A stretch of 64,000 nucleotides of DNA from Colwellia sp. GTDB taxonomy: Bacteria; Pseudomonadota; Gammaproteobacteria; Enterobacterales; Alteromonadaceae. Shown piece after piece: positions 50,901-61,532 of this stretch. Each line of letters starts with the position of its first letter. The first letter of the stretch is position 1. Where the stretch lies: positions 61,506-125,505 of the forward strand of contig JAPYOP010000003.1 of NCBI GenBank assembly GCA_029938115.1, written 5' to 3'. The position numbers were made by a program, and so were the translations under genes. Under the pieces are notes generated by a model. That model did no database searches. It was given only the letters and a program-made list of their open reading frames with translations, and was not told the DNA's origin.

Positions 50901-52383
50901 CGCAGGTCAAATTCGCTTACATGCACATTATGATGACGGTGACATAATCTTATCTGGAAATAGTAACGACTTTTGGGTGAGTCCTAAACAATTAGTCGTG
51001 ACGGCTAAATCAGGTGTTATTACTTTAGACAACTCTACAACGACCCCGGGTGATAATCGCATTCATAAAGCAGGAGTAGATTTTGATATTGAAATAATAG
51101 CCTATAACTCTCTTGGCACAGCAGCAGCTAATATTACTACTAATTATCAACCTAACGGCGATGATCGAGTTGAATTTACAGCAACGCGTACCGGCCCCGT
51201 TGCGGGCGTTGATGGTACGTTAAGTATCAATGGTCAAACAGTTGTTTTAGCTAGTGACTTAACCGGCTTTACTGATATTTCACTGACTTCAGCTAGCTTC
51301 TCTAATGGTATGGCAACGGTTAGCGCTAATTATAGTGAAGTAGGCTTATTACAAGTTCAAGCACGTGATAATGACTATAGTAGTGATAATGTGATTATTT
51401 CATCATTAACCAGTAATGTTGGACGTTTTACCCCTGATCACTTTGATGTAGCAAAAGATGATGGTTTTTTTGAACATTATTGTACTGATGGTATAAGTTC
51501 ATTTAGCTATACAGGTCAACCGTTTGGTTATGAAGCGTTGTTTTTACCTGAGCTTACCATTACCGCTAAAAATGCGGCTGGCGTTACCACACAAAATTAT
51601 ACTGAAACAGATTATCAAAAGTTAGTCGCGAGCGATATTGACCGTACATTTCCAGGTGAAGATACTGAAGCTAAGGGTTTAGATGCAGTTACTAAAATGG
51701 TAGCCATAGCAGATGAGAATGAGGGCAGCCTGCCACTTCCGCCATCTTCATCAGCAGGGGTGATGACTTATACTTTTTCGAATTTAGATACGATTACTTA
51801 TCTTAGAAATACTAACTCATTAAGAGCACCATTTTTTGTTAAATATGATATTACTATTGACGAAATAAAAGACTCAGATGATATTGAAGGTATTAGTTTA
51901 CCTACGGTATCACCCCAAAATGGTTTTGTAGGTTTTGGTCGTTGGAATATTGAACACACTTTTGGTCCAGAAACCAGTGATTTAACTTTGCCTATGGCAC
52001 TTCAGTCTTGGGATGGAAGCAGTTTTATTACGAATACAATTGATTCGTGTACTGCATTTGATGGAACGACTACCACTAATTACACCCTTGATAATACCAA
52101 TCTAACACCTGCAATTAGCCCAACCACGTTAACGTCAACATCGGGCGCAGGGACTTTTGCTTCGGGCTTAGCGCAATTATTAATTCTCAAACCCAGTGAC
52201 GGCTCACAAGGAAAAGTACGCTTTACTTATGATGCCACACCGCTGTGGTTAAAGTATAATTGGAACGGCGTTGATGAAGGCTTAGATGATTTGCCTTATG
52301 ATGATAACCCCTCGGCCATAGCTACTTTTGGACTATTTCGCGGTAATGATAGAATTATTTATCAACGAGAAATCAATAATTAA
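47938..52383 (+). CDS. mshQ: MSHA biogenesis protein MshQ, giant lectin-like adhesin
   Basis: A 1481-residue exported protein, signal peptide 1-22. Domains in order: a lamin-tail-like domain (about 25-125), a LamG/concanavalin-A-type domain (about 245-405: SIAFWYRG ... EWVHIAVTWD ... IDEIQLFNYVLTSAEV), a first 103-residue cysteine-containing repeat (about 420-523), an unassigned beta domain (530-770), a second copy of that repeat (785-887), then the long DUF6701 region to the end. MshQ is thought to sit at the pilus tip or surface. The LamG domain suggests carbohydrate binding. Two adjacent ATG codons at 47938 and 47941 may start it. Confidence 0.85.
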   Translation: MMGIVKVLLGIFLLAYCHLLYAVCSDHYKGKATINEIGMDDQNFIEVKLLDTSIPLATYQAWSVRACKVEGQVKCSTFSLSGIVAENTAYLVVGTSKELPKKHKDFDVILQDADGKTIDYLSVGITEQQDQACALEFDSDMASSHTHNYRRIPDGTGDWQDTGDHGSDYTQGFSNGGEAETGDNVAKYQLEESSWGGSDSILDSSGNNNHASPAGNIVSTTDNPISCQASDIPYNNDKAMRDAINTGVDVNTLGDKGSIAFWYRGNNAWDDISEAKVLFDASTSSSAQFLMYIWPGGYLEFEATEPDGDRAERYTNSKSFASSEWVHIAVTWDAINDEVKIYLNGVSQSLNDYTGKSLTQGLNTSMEELYFGDNNSTSASALGGSADGVIDEIQLFNYVLTSAEVSTVKDDVTPCAAIVVHHFEIIHDAFASTCADESVTIKACANSDCSSLVADSLSLDFQGNASTISSPTFIGSTTFNYSHSTEETLTLSVSTDSSVTVSNALVCDDGSGTSCDIVFSSSGCENSCAAYFPDSIQGHDASSELKFEQTGRLLNDSDNIVTFPTLTDKTGSHKTCDSVDCTTNGTAAPALTLPSFETTSATNDMSLSSGTSTIGPSGDNAVTEMDNLTIKGSANVTFLASGGTYKIDNGLFEGSAQITFNTGIYWFNELEISDDVQIFVNGAVTIYVNGQSDHFDIEGDVKINIAGSAEDLVFVSYKDFHLKNDAQVHAVLYGAKKIEIKDQVQHVGVISVYESLKIKKTATVTYEDISNVRVGDLCGGSSGNVDHFEITHDGSGLTCDTESVIIKACTNSDCSTLSADAVTLDFQGNSSTISSPTFTGYTTVNFNHTTAETLTLSVANPTIAPDNTLVCDDGGGSSCDLVFADAGFRFLYGAAESTTIANQTSGDNFTDIVKLQAVENVSGVCTGMFIGDVDVELSQQNTAPSGTSGLNFKVNSTVIAKYPTYTSNITLNFGAESKATLTNPAYLDAGQIRLHAHYDDGDIILSGNSNDFWVSPKQLVVTAKSGVITLDNSTTTPGDNRIHKAGVDFDIEIIAYNSLGTAAANITTNYQPNGDDRVEFTATRTGPVAGVDGTLSINGQTVVLASDLTGFTDISLTSASFSNGMATVSANYSEVGLLQVQARDNDYSSDNVIISSLTSNVGRFTPDHFDVAKDDGFFEHYCTDGISSFSYTGQPFGYEALFLPELTITAKNAAGVTTQNYTETDYQKLVASDIDRTFPGEDTEAKGLDAVTKMVAIADENEGSLPLPPSSSAGVMTYTFSNLDTITYLRNTNSLRAPFFVKYDITIDEIKDSDDIEGISLPTVSPQNGFVGFGRWNIEHTFGPETSDLTLPMALQSWDGSSFITNTIDSCTAFDGTTTTNYTLDNTNLTPAISPTTLTSTSGAGTFASGLAQLLILKPSDGSQGKVRFTYDATPLWLKYNWNGVDEGLDDLPYDDNPSAIATFGLFRGNDRIIYQREINN

Positions 52384-52417
52384 TGATGAGCAAGAAAGTG
52401 ACGAAGTAGCGAAGTCA

Positions 52418-52490
52418 CGAGTAAGAAAAGTTTCGAGTAGCAAAAACTGCACGCTCAGTGAGTTGTTTTCGAAACTAACCACTCGAAACT
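52418..52490. repeat. hairpin element after mshQ
   Basis: CGAGTAAGAAAAGTTTCGAG followed by T (52418-52438) matches 41929-41949 exactly. AGTTTCGAGT (52429-52438) and ACTCGAAACT (52481-52490) form a perfect 10-bp stem. It stands between mshQ and the mreB promoter and may also terminate mshQ. Confidence 0.7.
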
Positions 52491-52617
52491 AGCCACTGCT
52501 TATTTTTGACTTTATTCATTAAAAACAACTGACATAATAGAATTGATTTGAATACTCAGGTATGATTGTCCGATCTGTTTTAAGAATAATTTTCGCTCTA
52601 ACTTATTGCGCTATTGA

Positions 52618-53691
<1,074 letters not shown>

Positions 53692-53733
53692 AATCACTGT
53701 TTATTCTTTGTCATTTAACCCAATTACGGCGTT

Positions 53734-53784
53734 AAAAGTACTCATTGACTAACGTCAACTCCGTGCTTTTCCTTGTACTTGAAT
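53734..53784. repeat. second copy of the AAAAGTACTCATT element, after mreB
   Basis: AAAAGTACTCATT (53734-53746) and ACTCCGTGCTTT (53758-53769) repeat the blocks at 5151-5163 and 5175-5186 with the same 11-nt spacing, followed by a similar ACTTGAA end. It lies in the mreB-mreC gap. Confidence 0.7.
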
Positions 53785-53877
53785 TAAATATCTGCGAATA
53801 AATTAGCGATTAACAATAAGAGAAAATTGATGAAAGCAAACCATAACTAGAAGCTATCAACCCGTAACTGGTTTTCT

Positions 53878-54804
53878 ATGAATCCAATTTTTAAACATGG
53901 TCCCTCCCCACAGCACCGACTTGTCTTGGTGCTGTTTTGTTCTGCCTTATTGATTTTTTTCGACCATAAAACGGCCAGTTTTGAATCTTTCCGTGGCTAT
54001 TTGCAGTCAATGGTAAGCCCTTTGCAGTATCTTGCAAATACCCCTAAGCAAGCGATGACATGGGCGTCTGAGAATGTAGCTACTCGTCGTCAGCTATTGG
54101 CAGAAAATCAACAATACCGTTTAAATGAATTGAAATTTCATGAACAAGCGATGCAGCTTGATATTATAAAACAAGAAAACGAGCGCTTACGTTCTTTACT
54201 TGCGTCACCACTTCGTGGGGAATTAAAGAAGATGGTGGCAGAGATTTTATCTGTCGATAGCGATCCATACAGCCATCAAGTGGTAATTAATCGTGGTGCA
54301 GGTGACGGTGTTTATGACGGTCAGCCGGTAATTGATGCGCTGGGTATCGTTGGACAGATATTACATGTTGGACAAACTAGCTCGAGAGTCATTTTAATTA
54401 CAGATATCTCTCATGCCGTACCTGTTAGGGTTCAACGCAATGGTTTGAGGTTGCTTGCTACAGGTAGTGGCCAAATTGATAAGTTAAACCACACTTTTGT
54501 CTCGCAAAGTGCTGACATTAAAAACGGCGATATATTAGTCACTTCAGGATTAGGTGGAAAGTACCCTGAAGGTTATCCTGTCTCTCAAGTGTCATTTGTT
54601 AGTCATGATGAATCGAGAGAGTTTATGCGGGTATTTAGCACACCTATCGCCCAAATAGATAGATTGCGATATTTGTTATTGTTATCAAATGATGAACCAG
54701 CCAGTATCTTCTCGCCCACGCCAAAAGCTTTGCAAAATAAAAATAGCTCAAAAAAAGCTCAGCCTGCAACCAAAGCTAAAAGTAAAACTAAGGTGGTTAG
54801 CTAA
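53878..54804 (+). CDS. mreC: rod shape-determining protein MreC
   Basis: A 308-residue bitopic membrane protein. One membrane helix at about 15-33, then a periplasmic coiled coil at about 70-105 (LAENQQYRLNELKFHEQAMQ ... KQENERLRSLL) and the beta domain starting VAEILSVDSDPYSHQVVINRG with family motifs VITSGLGGKYPEGYPV-like. The C-terminal 35 residues are a Lys/Ser/Ala-rich tail. It connects MreB to the RodA-PBP2 machinery. Its stop overlaps the mreD start by 1 bp. Confidence 0.95.
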   Translation: MNPIFKHGPSPQHRLVLVLFCSALLIFFDHKTASFESFRGYLQSMVSPLQYLANTPKQAMTWASENVATRRQLLAENQQYRLNELKFHEQAMQLDIIKQENERLRSLLASPLRGELKKMVAEILSVDSDPYSHQVVINRGAGDGVYDGQPVIDALGIVGQILHVGQTSSRVILITDISHAVPVRVQRNGLRLLATGSGQIDKLNHTFVSQSADIKNGDILVTSGLGGKYPEGYPVSQVSFVSHDESREFMRVFSTPIAQIDRLRYLLLLSNDEPASIFSPTPKALQNKNSSKKAQPATKAKSKTKVVS

Positions 54805-55283
54805 TGTTCGCACATAATGGTGTCATCATTTTACTAACGTTATTGGTCGCTTTAATGGCAAGCATAATGCCGCTACCACTTAGTGTTGATGCCTTTCGTC
54901 CTGACTGGGTACTCATTGTTTTAATTTACTGGTGCATGGCGTTACCGGCACGTGTGAATATTATTACTGCTTGGATCATGGGTTTTTTGTTAGATGTATT
55001 ATTAGGCTCTGTTCTAGGGGTTTATGCTGCTGCAATGGCCATCTCGGTTTATATTGTCGCGGAAAATTTTCAAAAGATTCGTAATTTTTCTATCTGGCAA
55101 CAAGCGTTAATTGCCGGTGTATTGGCTGCCTTATATCATTTAGTGGTATTTTGGCTACAACGCTTTTTAATTGATGTTACTTTTCTTCCCAGTTATCTAT
55201 ATCCGGTAATAACTACGATCGTTTTATGGCCTTGGGTCTTTTATTTACTTCGTAAAGTGCGTCGTCATTTTTCCATTAAATAG
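54804..55283 (+). CDS. mreD: rod shape-determining protein MreD
   Basis: A 159-residue integral membrane protein with five or so helices covering most of its length. The conserved RPDWVLIVLIYWCMALPARVN and GFLLDVLLGSVLGVYAAAMA stretches are diagnostic. Length matches the 162 residues of the Escherichia coli protein. It starts on the mreC stop (1-bp overlap) and is followed after 10 bp by maf. Confidence 0.94.
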   Translation: MFAHNGVIILLTLLVALMASIMPLPLSVDAFRPDWVLIVLIYWCMALPARVNIITAWIMGFLLDVLLGSVLGVYAAAMAISVYIVAENFQKIRNFSIWQQALIAGVLAALYHLVVFWLQRFLIDVTFLPSYLYPVITTIVLWPWVFYLLRKVRRHFSIK

Positions 55284-55293
55284 TCCACTCTTT

Positions 55294-55911
55294 ATGAAAC
55301 AACTAATTTTGGCTTCACAATCCCCGCGACGAAAATCATTATTGGCGCAGTTAGGTTATCAATTCACTACCCAAGCCGCTGATATTGATGAATCTGTGCG
55401 TAATAATGAAAGTGCAAAAAATTATGTATTACGGTTGGCACAAGAAAAGGCGCAAGTGATATTTGCAGCTTTGTCTGCTCAACAACAAGCACAATCTGTT
55501 GTCATTGGCTCTGATACGAGCGTGGTAATTGATGGTGACATATTAGGTAAACCATTAAATGAAGCAGATTGTATTGCGACATTACAGCGCCTTGAAAATA
55601 AGCAACACCAAGTGCTAACAGCCATTACTGCTATAAGCCAAGGCCAAGCGAATAAAAATGAAATAATTAGCGAACTAGTAGAAACTCAAGTTCAATTTAA
55701 AGCGTTAACCATTGATGAAATGAAACGTTATTGGCAAACAGGAGAGCCGTGTGACAAAGCAGGCTCTTATGCAATTCAAGGCATAGGTGGTCAATTTGTG
55801 ACTACAATTAGAGGAAGTTATTCAGCCGTTGTCGGCTTACCTTTATATGAAACTGCGCAATTACTGGCGCAGGCTGGTTTGCCAACAAGTATTCAAGAGT
55901 CTAATAATTAG
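55294..55911 (+). CDS. maf: Maf-like nucleoside triphosphate pyrophosphatase (YhdE type)
   Basis: A 205-residue house-cleaning enzyme that hydrolyses dTTP, UTP and some modified nucleotides. MKQLILASQSPRRKSLL holds the SxSPRR motif; GSDTSVVIDGDILGKP the metal-binding aspartate; CDKAGSYAIQGIGG the KAG/Y motif. YhdE (dTTP/UTP) is favoured by the position directly after mreD and before rng. In relatives it also affects septum formation. Confidence 0.92.
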   Translation: MKQLILASQSPRRKSLLAQLGYQFTTQAADIDESVRNNESAKNYVLRLAQEKAQVIFAALSAQQQAQSVVIGSDTSVVIDGDILGKPLNEADCIATLQRLENKQHQVLTAITAISQGQANKNEIISELVETQVQFKALTIDEMKRYWQTGEPCDKAGSYAIQGIGGQFVTTIRGSYSAVVGLPLYETAQLLAQAGLPTSIQESNN

Positions 55912-55954
55912 TGATGAGTTGCGAAGGCTGGTCAAAAATAAGGATTAAAACAAA

Positions 55955-57412
55955 ATGAGTAGTGAGTTATTAATCAATGTGACACCGAGTGAAACACGCG
56001 TTGCTTTAATTGAGCATGGCTCTTTACAGGAAGTTCATATTGAGCGTGAGGCAAAACGTGGCATTGTCTCAAATATTTATTTAGGCAAGGTTATTCGTGT
56101 ACTGCCAGGGATGCAGGCAGCTTTTATTGATATAGGCTTAGATAAAGCCGCTTTTTTGCATGCATCAGATATCAATACCAAGCTAATTTTAAAAGAAGAA
56201 AAGGATCATGTGCCTGATATTCGCAGCTTAGTACATGAAGGCCAGCTATTAATGGTACAAGTGGTAAAAGATCCGCTTGGCTCAAAAGGTGCTCGCTTAA
56301 CTACCGATATAACCATTGCTTCGCGCTATCTTGTTTTAATGCCGCATGCTAGCCACGCAGGTATTTCTCAGCGTATTGAAGACGTTGCTGAGCGTAAACG
56401 TTTAAAAGATATTGTGAGTCCTTATTGCGATGAACACCAAGGGTTTATTGTTCGTACTGCCGGTGAAGGTGCAGGTGAGCAAGAGCTAAAACATGACGCT
56501 GAATTTTTACGTCGAGTATGGAAAAAAGTACAAGAGCGTAAGCAGCGTAAACAAGTTAAAATGCCGCTGTATCAAGATTTATCTTTATCATTAAGAGTGT
56601 TAAGGGATTTTGTTGGTGTTAAATTTGAGCGTATTCGAATTGATTCTAAATTAACTTATGAGCAGCTAATTGCCTTTACTCAAGAGTTTGTACCTGAATT
56701 AACGCAAGTGATGGAATATTATCCTGGTGAGCAACCCATTTTTGATTTGTTTTCAGTTGAGTTAGAAATACAACGCGCACTGCACCGTAAAATAGAATTA
56801 AAGTCAGGTGGGCATTTAGTTATTGATCAAACAGAAGCGATGACTACTATTGATATAAACACAGGCGCCTTTGTGGGGCACCGTAATCTTGAAGACACCA
56901 TTTTCAGTACAAATATTGAAGCAACTCAAGCCATTGCTAGGCAACTTAGATTAAGAAATTTGGGCGGCATTATTATTGTTGATTTTATTGATATGCATAA
57001 TGAAGATCACAAACGCCGAGTATTGAGTAGCTTAGACATGGCAATGTCGAAAGATAACGTAAAATATAGCGTGCATGGCTTTTCATCATTAGGTTTAGTT
57101 GAAATGACGCGTAAGCGGACTCGTGAAAGTTTAGAGCATGTTTTATGTGGTGAATGTCCTATTTGCACTGGTCGTGGTAATCTTAAGACAGTAGAAACTG
57201 TTTGTTTTGAAATTTTGCGTGAAATTGTGCGAGTAAATCGTGCTCATGATGCCGATCAATTTATTGTTTATGCTTCTTCTGCAGTGAGTGATTTTCTAGT
57301 TAATGATGAATTTCATAGCCTTGCAGAAGTTGAAGTATTCATTGGTAAATCAATAAAAGTACAAACTGAGACTATGTATTCGCAAGAACAGTTTGATGTA
57401 GTAATGATGTAA
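55955..57412 (+). CDS. rng: ribonuclease G
   Basis: A 485-residue endoribonuclease, close to the 489 of Escherichia coli RNase G (CafA), that matures the 5' end of 16S rRNA and cuts mRNAs. It begins ELLINVTPSETRVALIEHG with an S1 domain at about 38-128, then the 5'-sensor/RNase H-like region, the DNase I-like catalytic part (IIIVDFIDMHNEDHKRRVL with the metal aspartates) and the zinc-link cysteines CGECPIC near residue 402. Follows maf by 43 bp. Confidence 0.95.
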   Translation: MSSELLINVTPSETRVALIEHGSLQEVHIEREAKRGIVSNIYLGKVIRVLPGMQAAFIDIGLDKAAFLHASDINTKLILKEEKDHVPDIRSLVHEGQLLMVQVVKDPLGSKGARLTTDITIASRYLVLMPHASHAGISQRIEDVAERKRLKDIVSPYCDEHQGFIVRTAGEGAGEQELKHDAEFLRRVWKKVQERKQRKQVKMPLYQDLSLSLRVLRDFVGVKFERIRIDSKLTYEQLIAFTQEFVPELTQVMEYYPGEQPIFDLFSVELEIQRALHRKIELKSGGHLVIDQTEAMTTIDINTGAFVGHRNLEDTIFSTNIEATQAIARQLRLRNLGGIIIVDFIDMHNEDHKRRVLSSLDMAMSKDNVKYSVHGFSSLGLVEMTRKRTRESLEHVLCGECPICTGRGNLKTVETVCFEILREIVRVNRAHDADQFIVYASSAVSDFLVNDEFHSLAEVEVFIGKSIKVQTETMYSQEQFDVVMM

Positions 57413-57452
57413 CTAGGTAGTTGCATCTAAGTTTTTAGGAAATAGAATATTA

Positions 57453-60400
57453 ATGTCGATTGTAAGCGTATCTAACCGCTGGCTAAACCGCTTTTATAAA
57501 ATACTTGCTATCATGTTGGTATTATTAGCGGTATTGATCAGTGCGTTTCGTTTATTTCTGCCTTACGTTGAGAATTACCGCCAAGACTTTCAAGATTATA
57601 TCAATAACAATAATCAAACTAATGTCGTAATTGGCAGCTTAGGGATGAATTGGCAAAGCTCTGGGCCAACTTTAGTCGCTAATCGAGTCACTTTAGTTGA
57701 TGTTGAAGATGCCTATGTTTTTATCGAACATCTAGAAGTACAGGTTGATTTTTGGGCAACAATAACCACGCAGCGTTTAATATCAAGTAATTTGATCCTT
57801 GATGGTGCGGTTGTTTCGTTAGCACAAGGTATTTGGCACAGTGAAGAAAGTTCAGATGTTAAGATTACCAATACGCCTCAAAACGCAGTAGAGCCACTTA
57901 ACGGCTTTCAGAAAATTTCAAATATTTTCCTAAATCGTATTAATCGATTTTCTTTAGTTAATAGTAAAGTCTCAATCGAGAACAATTCATTAGAACGTCA
58001 TTTTCGGATTAATAATTTAAACTGGTTAAACAGTGATGAACGTCATCAAGCACAAGGCAATATCATTGTTGATGAATTAAGCTCAAATAATTTAGCCTTG
58101 AAAATAGATATTAGCGGTCAGTCTGTTGATGAACTAAAGGGCATGATGTATGTCGAGGCTAATCATCTTGATATTACACCTTGGCTTGATAGCGTGTTAG
58201 CGATAGACAATGATAAAACTAAAGCTGACATCGGTTTTTCAGCATGGTTTAAAATTCAACATGGCGCTATAGAGCGGTTACAAATAGCATTACATGACAA
58301 CCTGATAACTTGGCAAGAAAATAGCCAAGTAAATGCTCCAACAAATAATTTAACACATAGCTTAGCGTTAAGTTCTGGGCAGTTATTGTTAGTGAAAGGA
58401 AAAAAACCGGCAAGTTTTAAGTTATATAGCACGCCGATGTTATTACAATTTAATCAGCAAGACGTACAAGAAATGATCGTGCAAGTGAATAAAACAGCTG
58501 AAAGCATTTCTGTTTATTTATCGTCATTCGATTTAGCATTAATTAGTCAAGTGTCACCTTTACTTATTGGCTCAGAAAATACCAGAGATTTACTGTCTAA
58601 TTTAGATATTAATGGTCAAGCAAATGACATATATCTGAAAAAAACGGCCAATGATCTTCAAGCCTTAGCTAGTTTTACCAATACATCTACTAAATATAGC
58701 CAAGGTGTGCCCGGCATTGATAATCTTGTTGGAACGGTAAGTTTTGCACAACAAAATTTACATATTAATTTAGCTGCAGAGCAAGGCGCATTGGATTTTA
58801 ACCAGCACTTTATTGCTCCTATCCCATATCAAACATTAGCTGCCACGGTTGATTTATCTTTTTCGGATAGTGGCTGGCAACTACTCGTTAGTGACATTTC
58901 GCTAAATTCTGATGAACTGACCCTGCAAGGTGATTTAGTTGTTGATTCACAAATCAACACGCCAATGACTATGTCTTTATTGGCCAATATTTTAGATGGC
59001 GACGCCAGTAAAGCAGGGCATTATTATCCACTAACGACTATGAGCAATGACTTGGTAAATTATTTGGATGACGCTTTAATTGATGGAAAAATTAAGCAGG
59101 CACAAGTATTAGTCAATGGTCCTTTAGCGAATTTTCCTTTTGCTGATAAATCTGGAATCTTTGTTGTTAACGCTGAACTGGAAGACGCGACATTTAAATT
59201 TAGTCATGATTGGCCGGCAATTAAAGAGTTTTCAGCCAATCTAAATTTTACTAACAATAGTATGTTAATTACTGGTCGTTCAGGTGAGTTAGTTGGGCTT
59301 GATGTTAGTGGCGTGCAGGCTGCTATTGATGATTTAGGTAATGGGCAAACGTTAACGGTAGACACTTTAATTAAGTCATCATCGGCAACACATGTTGCTA
59401 ATTTGATGGTGCAAAGCCCGCTTAAAAATAGTGTCGGCAGTGTTTTACAACAACTGCAAGTTAGTGGCGATATTGAAGGTGAATTTCATTTGAATTTACC
59501 CTTGAATGCGATAGAAAATGTTGTTGCGAGTGGCTTAATTAACTTTGTAGATAATCGCGTTGCATTGCAAACGCCACGGATGAATTTCAAACAAGTAAAC
59601 GGCCAATTAACTTTTGAAAATGACATCATATCGACAAAGAACTTAGCTTTAAATTGGCATGGCTTACCGCTGACATTAACGATAAATGGCAAAGATAAGT
59701 CAGATTATTATGATACCCATATTGTCTTAAATGCGGATTGGAAAAAAGATGATTGGCAACCTCATGTTTCTGCTGATCTACAAAAATATATTGATGGTCA
59801 ACTTAAGTGGCAAGGTGATTTATCTTTATATCAGCATCATGGTGGGGGTTTTACTTATCAATTTAATATTGACTCAAATTTAGAACAAATAGCGCTTGCA
59901 CTTCCTGAGCCTTATGAAAAATCAGCGCAAATACATATACCGTTAAAAATTGAAGTGAATGGTCAGTTAGAGCAATCTACCTTTAATGCATCTTATGGTG
60001 AACAGCTTAGTTTTTTTGGCGTTTTAGCCCATGAAACTACTCACTTTTCTCGCGCTCATATCATACTTGGTAATGAAAAAATGTTATTGCCTATGAATGG
60101 TTTTCATATCACTACAAACCTTGATAAAGCAGATGTTCATGAGTGGCAGCCGTTCATTTTCGATATTATTAATACGGTTTCTAGTGAGCAAGAAGTTCCT
60201 CAAGATGTTGAAGGCTCATTAGATAAATCACCTGCTTTATTTTCTAAACCAGAACGGATTAGAGGAACAGTCGCTAAATTAGATTTATTAGGGCAACGTT
60301 TACATAATGTTTCTTTTAATTTATTAGATAAAACCAATTGGTGGTTGTTACAGCTCAATGCCAAAGAAACTCGCAGTCAGCTTAAATTTTATCCTGACTG

Positions 60401-61532
60401 GTTTGAGCAAGGTGTCGATATTAATGCCGATTTTATTCAGCTAACAAATCCGGAAAAAATCGCTTCAAGTGAGAAAAAAACTGAACAAACCCCTCAGGCT
60501 GATGAAGCTGATGCTCCACGGTTAACCGATGATAATGTTTTTGCTAACATGCCAAAAATTAACTTTCATTGTGATCGCTGCCAAGTGGATAATTTAAATC
60601 TTGGGGAAGTGAGTTTCTCTTTACGGCGCACAGATGAAAACATCATTAAAATAGACAACTTTAAAGCTAAAAGAGAACGAGCCGAATTTAATTTATCGGG
60701 TGAATGGCAAAAGCAGGGAAGCATATCGACGACAAGTGTTAGTGGAATATTATCATTAAAAAATATTGAGTATGAGTTCGAACAATTAGGTTATGGCTCT
60801 ATTATTCGTGATAGTGGTGGCAAACTTAATTTTGATTTAAATTGGCAAGGTGGCCCGCATGAATTTGGATTTAGCCATTTAAACGGTGAACTAAATGCCA
60901 ATATAGATGATGGTTATTTAGCTGAAGTTAGCGACAAAGCACGTATATTTTCAGTGTTAAGTTTGCAATCTATTGTCAGAAAATTAACCTTAGATTTTCG
61001 GGATATTTTCAGCGATGGTATGTTTTATAAAGATATTAAAGGCGATTATCATATAAAAGAAGGTATTTTATATACAGATAACACGCGTATGAATGGCTCG
61101 GCAGGCGATTTATATATAAAAGGCAATACTAGTTTTGTTAATAACACCCTTGATTATAAAATGTCTTACAGACCAAACTTAACGTCTAGTTTACCCGTGT
61201 TAGCTTGGATCGCGACATTAAATCCGGTGGTGTTTTTAGCTGGTGTTGCAATAGATCAAGTTATTACGTCTCAAGTCGTTTCTGAGATTAACTTTGAGTT
61301 AACCGGTAGTGTTAACAATCTTAACTTTAAAGAAGTTAACCGAAAGAGTCGTGATATAAGTGTTGGTCGCTCTAAACCACCTGAATTTGTAAATAGTAGT
61401 GATGAAACTAAATCATTACAGCAAAAGCCTAAGAAGAATAAATCTTTTAAAGAATTTAAATCGCCTAGCATAGACCATGAACAAGACCTTTTTGAAGAAG
61501 ATAAACCATTAGAAGAGTTTAATGATGGTTAA
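57453..61532 (+). CDS. yhdP: AsmA-like phospholipid transport protein YhdP
   Basis: A 1359-residue envelope protein with an N-terminal membrane anchor (residues 14-36: FYKILAIMLVLLAVLISAFRLFLP) and a giant periplasmic repeat beta-groove domain, the type that carries phospholipids from the inner to the outer membrane. Family marks are the FRINNLNWLNSDERHQAQGNI region and the C-terminal DUF3971/AsmA-like block (GGHFDLNWQGGP-like, ARIFSVLSLQSIVRKLTLDF). A hydrophobic segment lies near 1247-1270. The tail is charged and disordered. Overlaps the nitrilase start by 11 bp. Confidence 0.92.
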   Translation: MSIVSVSNRWLNRFYKILAIMLVLLAVLISAFRLFLPYVENYRQDFQDYINNNNQTNVVIGSLGMNWQSSGPTLVANRVTLVDVEDAYVFIEHLEVQVDFWATITTQRLISSNLILDGAVVSLAQGIWHSEESSDVKITNTPQNAVEPLNGFQKISNIFLNRINRFSLVNSKVSIENNSLERHFRINNLNWLNSDERHQAQGNIIVDELSSNNLALKIDISGQSVDELKGMMYVEANHLDITPWLDSVLAIDNDKTKADIGFSAWFKIQHGAIERLQIALHDNLITWQENSQVNAPTNNLTHSLALSSGQLLLVKGKKPASFKLYSTPMLLQFNQQDVQEMIVQVNKTAESISVYLSSFDLALISQVSPLLIGSENTRDLLSNLDINGQANDIYLKKTANDLQALASFTNTSTKYSQGVPGIDNLVGTVSFAQQNLHINLAAEQGALDFNQHFIAPIPYQTLAATVDLSFSDSGWQLLVSDISLNSDELTLQGDLVVDSQINTPMTMSLLANILDGDASKAGHYYPLTTMSNDLVNYLDDALIDGKIKQAQVLVNGPLANFPFADKSGIFVVNAELEDATFKFSHDWPAIKEFSANLNFTNNSMLITGRSGELVGLDVSGVQAAIDDLGNGQTLTVDTLIKSSSATHVANLMVQSPLKNSVGSVLQQLQVSGDIEGEFHLNLPLNAIENVVASGLINFVDNRVALQTPRMNFKQVNGQLTFENDIISTKNLALNWHGLPLTLTINGKDKSDYYDTHIVLNADWKKDDWQPHVSADLQKYIDGQLKWQGDLSLYQHHGGGFTYQFNIDSNLEQIALALPEPYEKSAQIHIPLKIEVNGQLEQSTFNASYGEQLSFFGVLAHETTHFSRAHIILGNEKMLLPMNGFHITTNLDKADVHEWQPFIFDIINTVSSEQEVPQDVEGSLDKSPALFSKPERIRGTVAKLDLLGQRLHNVSFNLLDKTNWWLLQLNAKETRSQLKFYPDWFEQGVDINADFIQLTNPEKIASSEKKTEQTPQADEADAPRLTDDNVFANMPKINFHCDRCQVDNLNLGEVSFSLRRTDENIIKIDNFKAKRERAEFNLSGEWQKQGSISTTSVSGILSLKNIEYEFEQLGYGSIIRDSGGKLNFDLNWQGGPHEFGFSHLNGELNANIDDGYLAEVSDKARIFSVLSLQSIVRKLTLDFRDIFSDGMFYKDIKGDYHIKEGILYTDNTRMNGSAGDLYIKGNTSFVNNTLDYKMSYRPNLTSSLPVLAWIATLNPVVFLAGVAIDQVITSQVVSEINFELTGSVNNLNFKEVNRKSRDISVGRSKPPEFVNSSDETKSLQQKPKKNKSFKEFKSPSIDHEQDLFEEDKPLEEFNDG

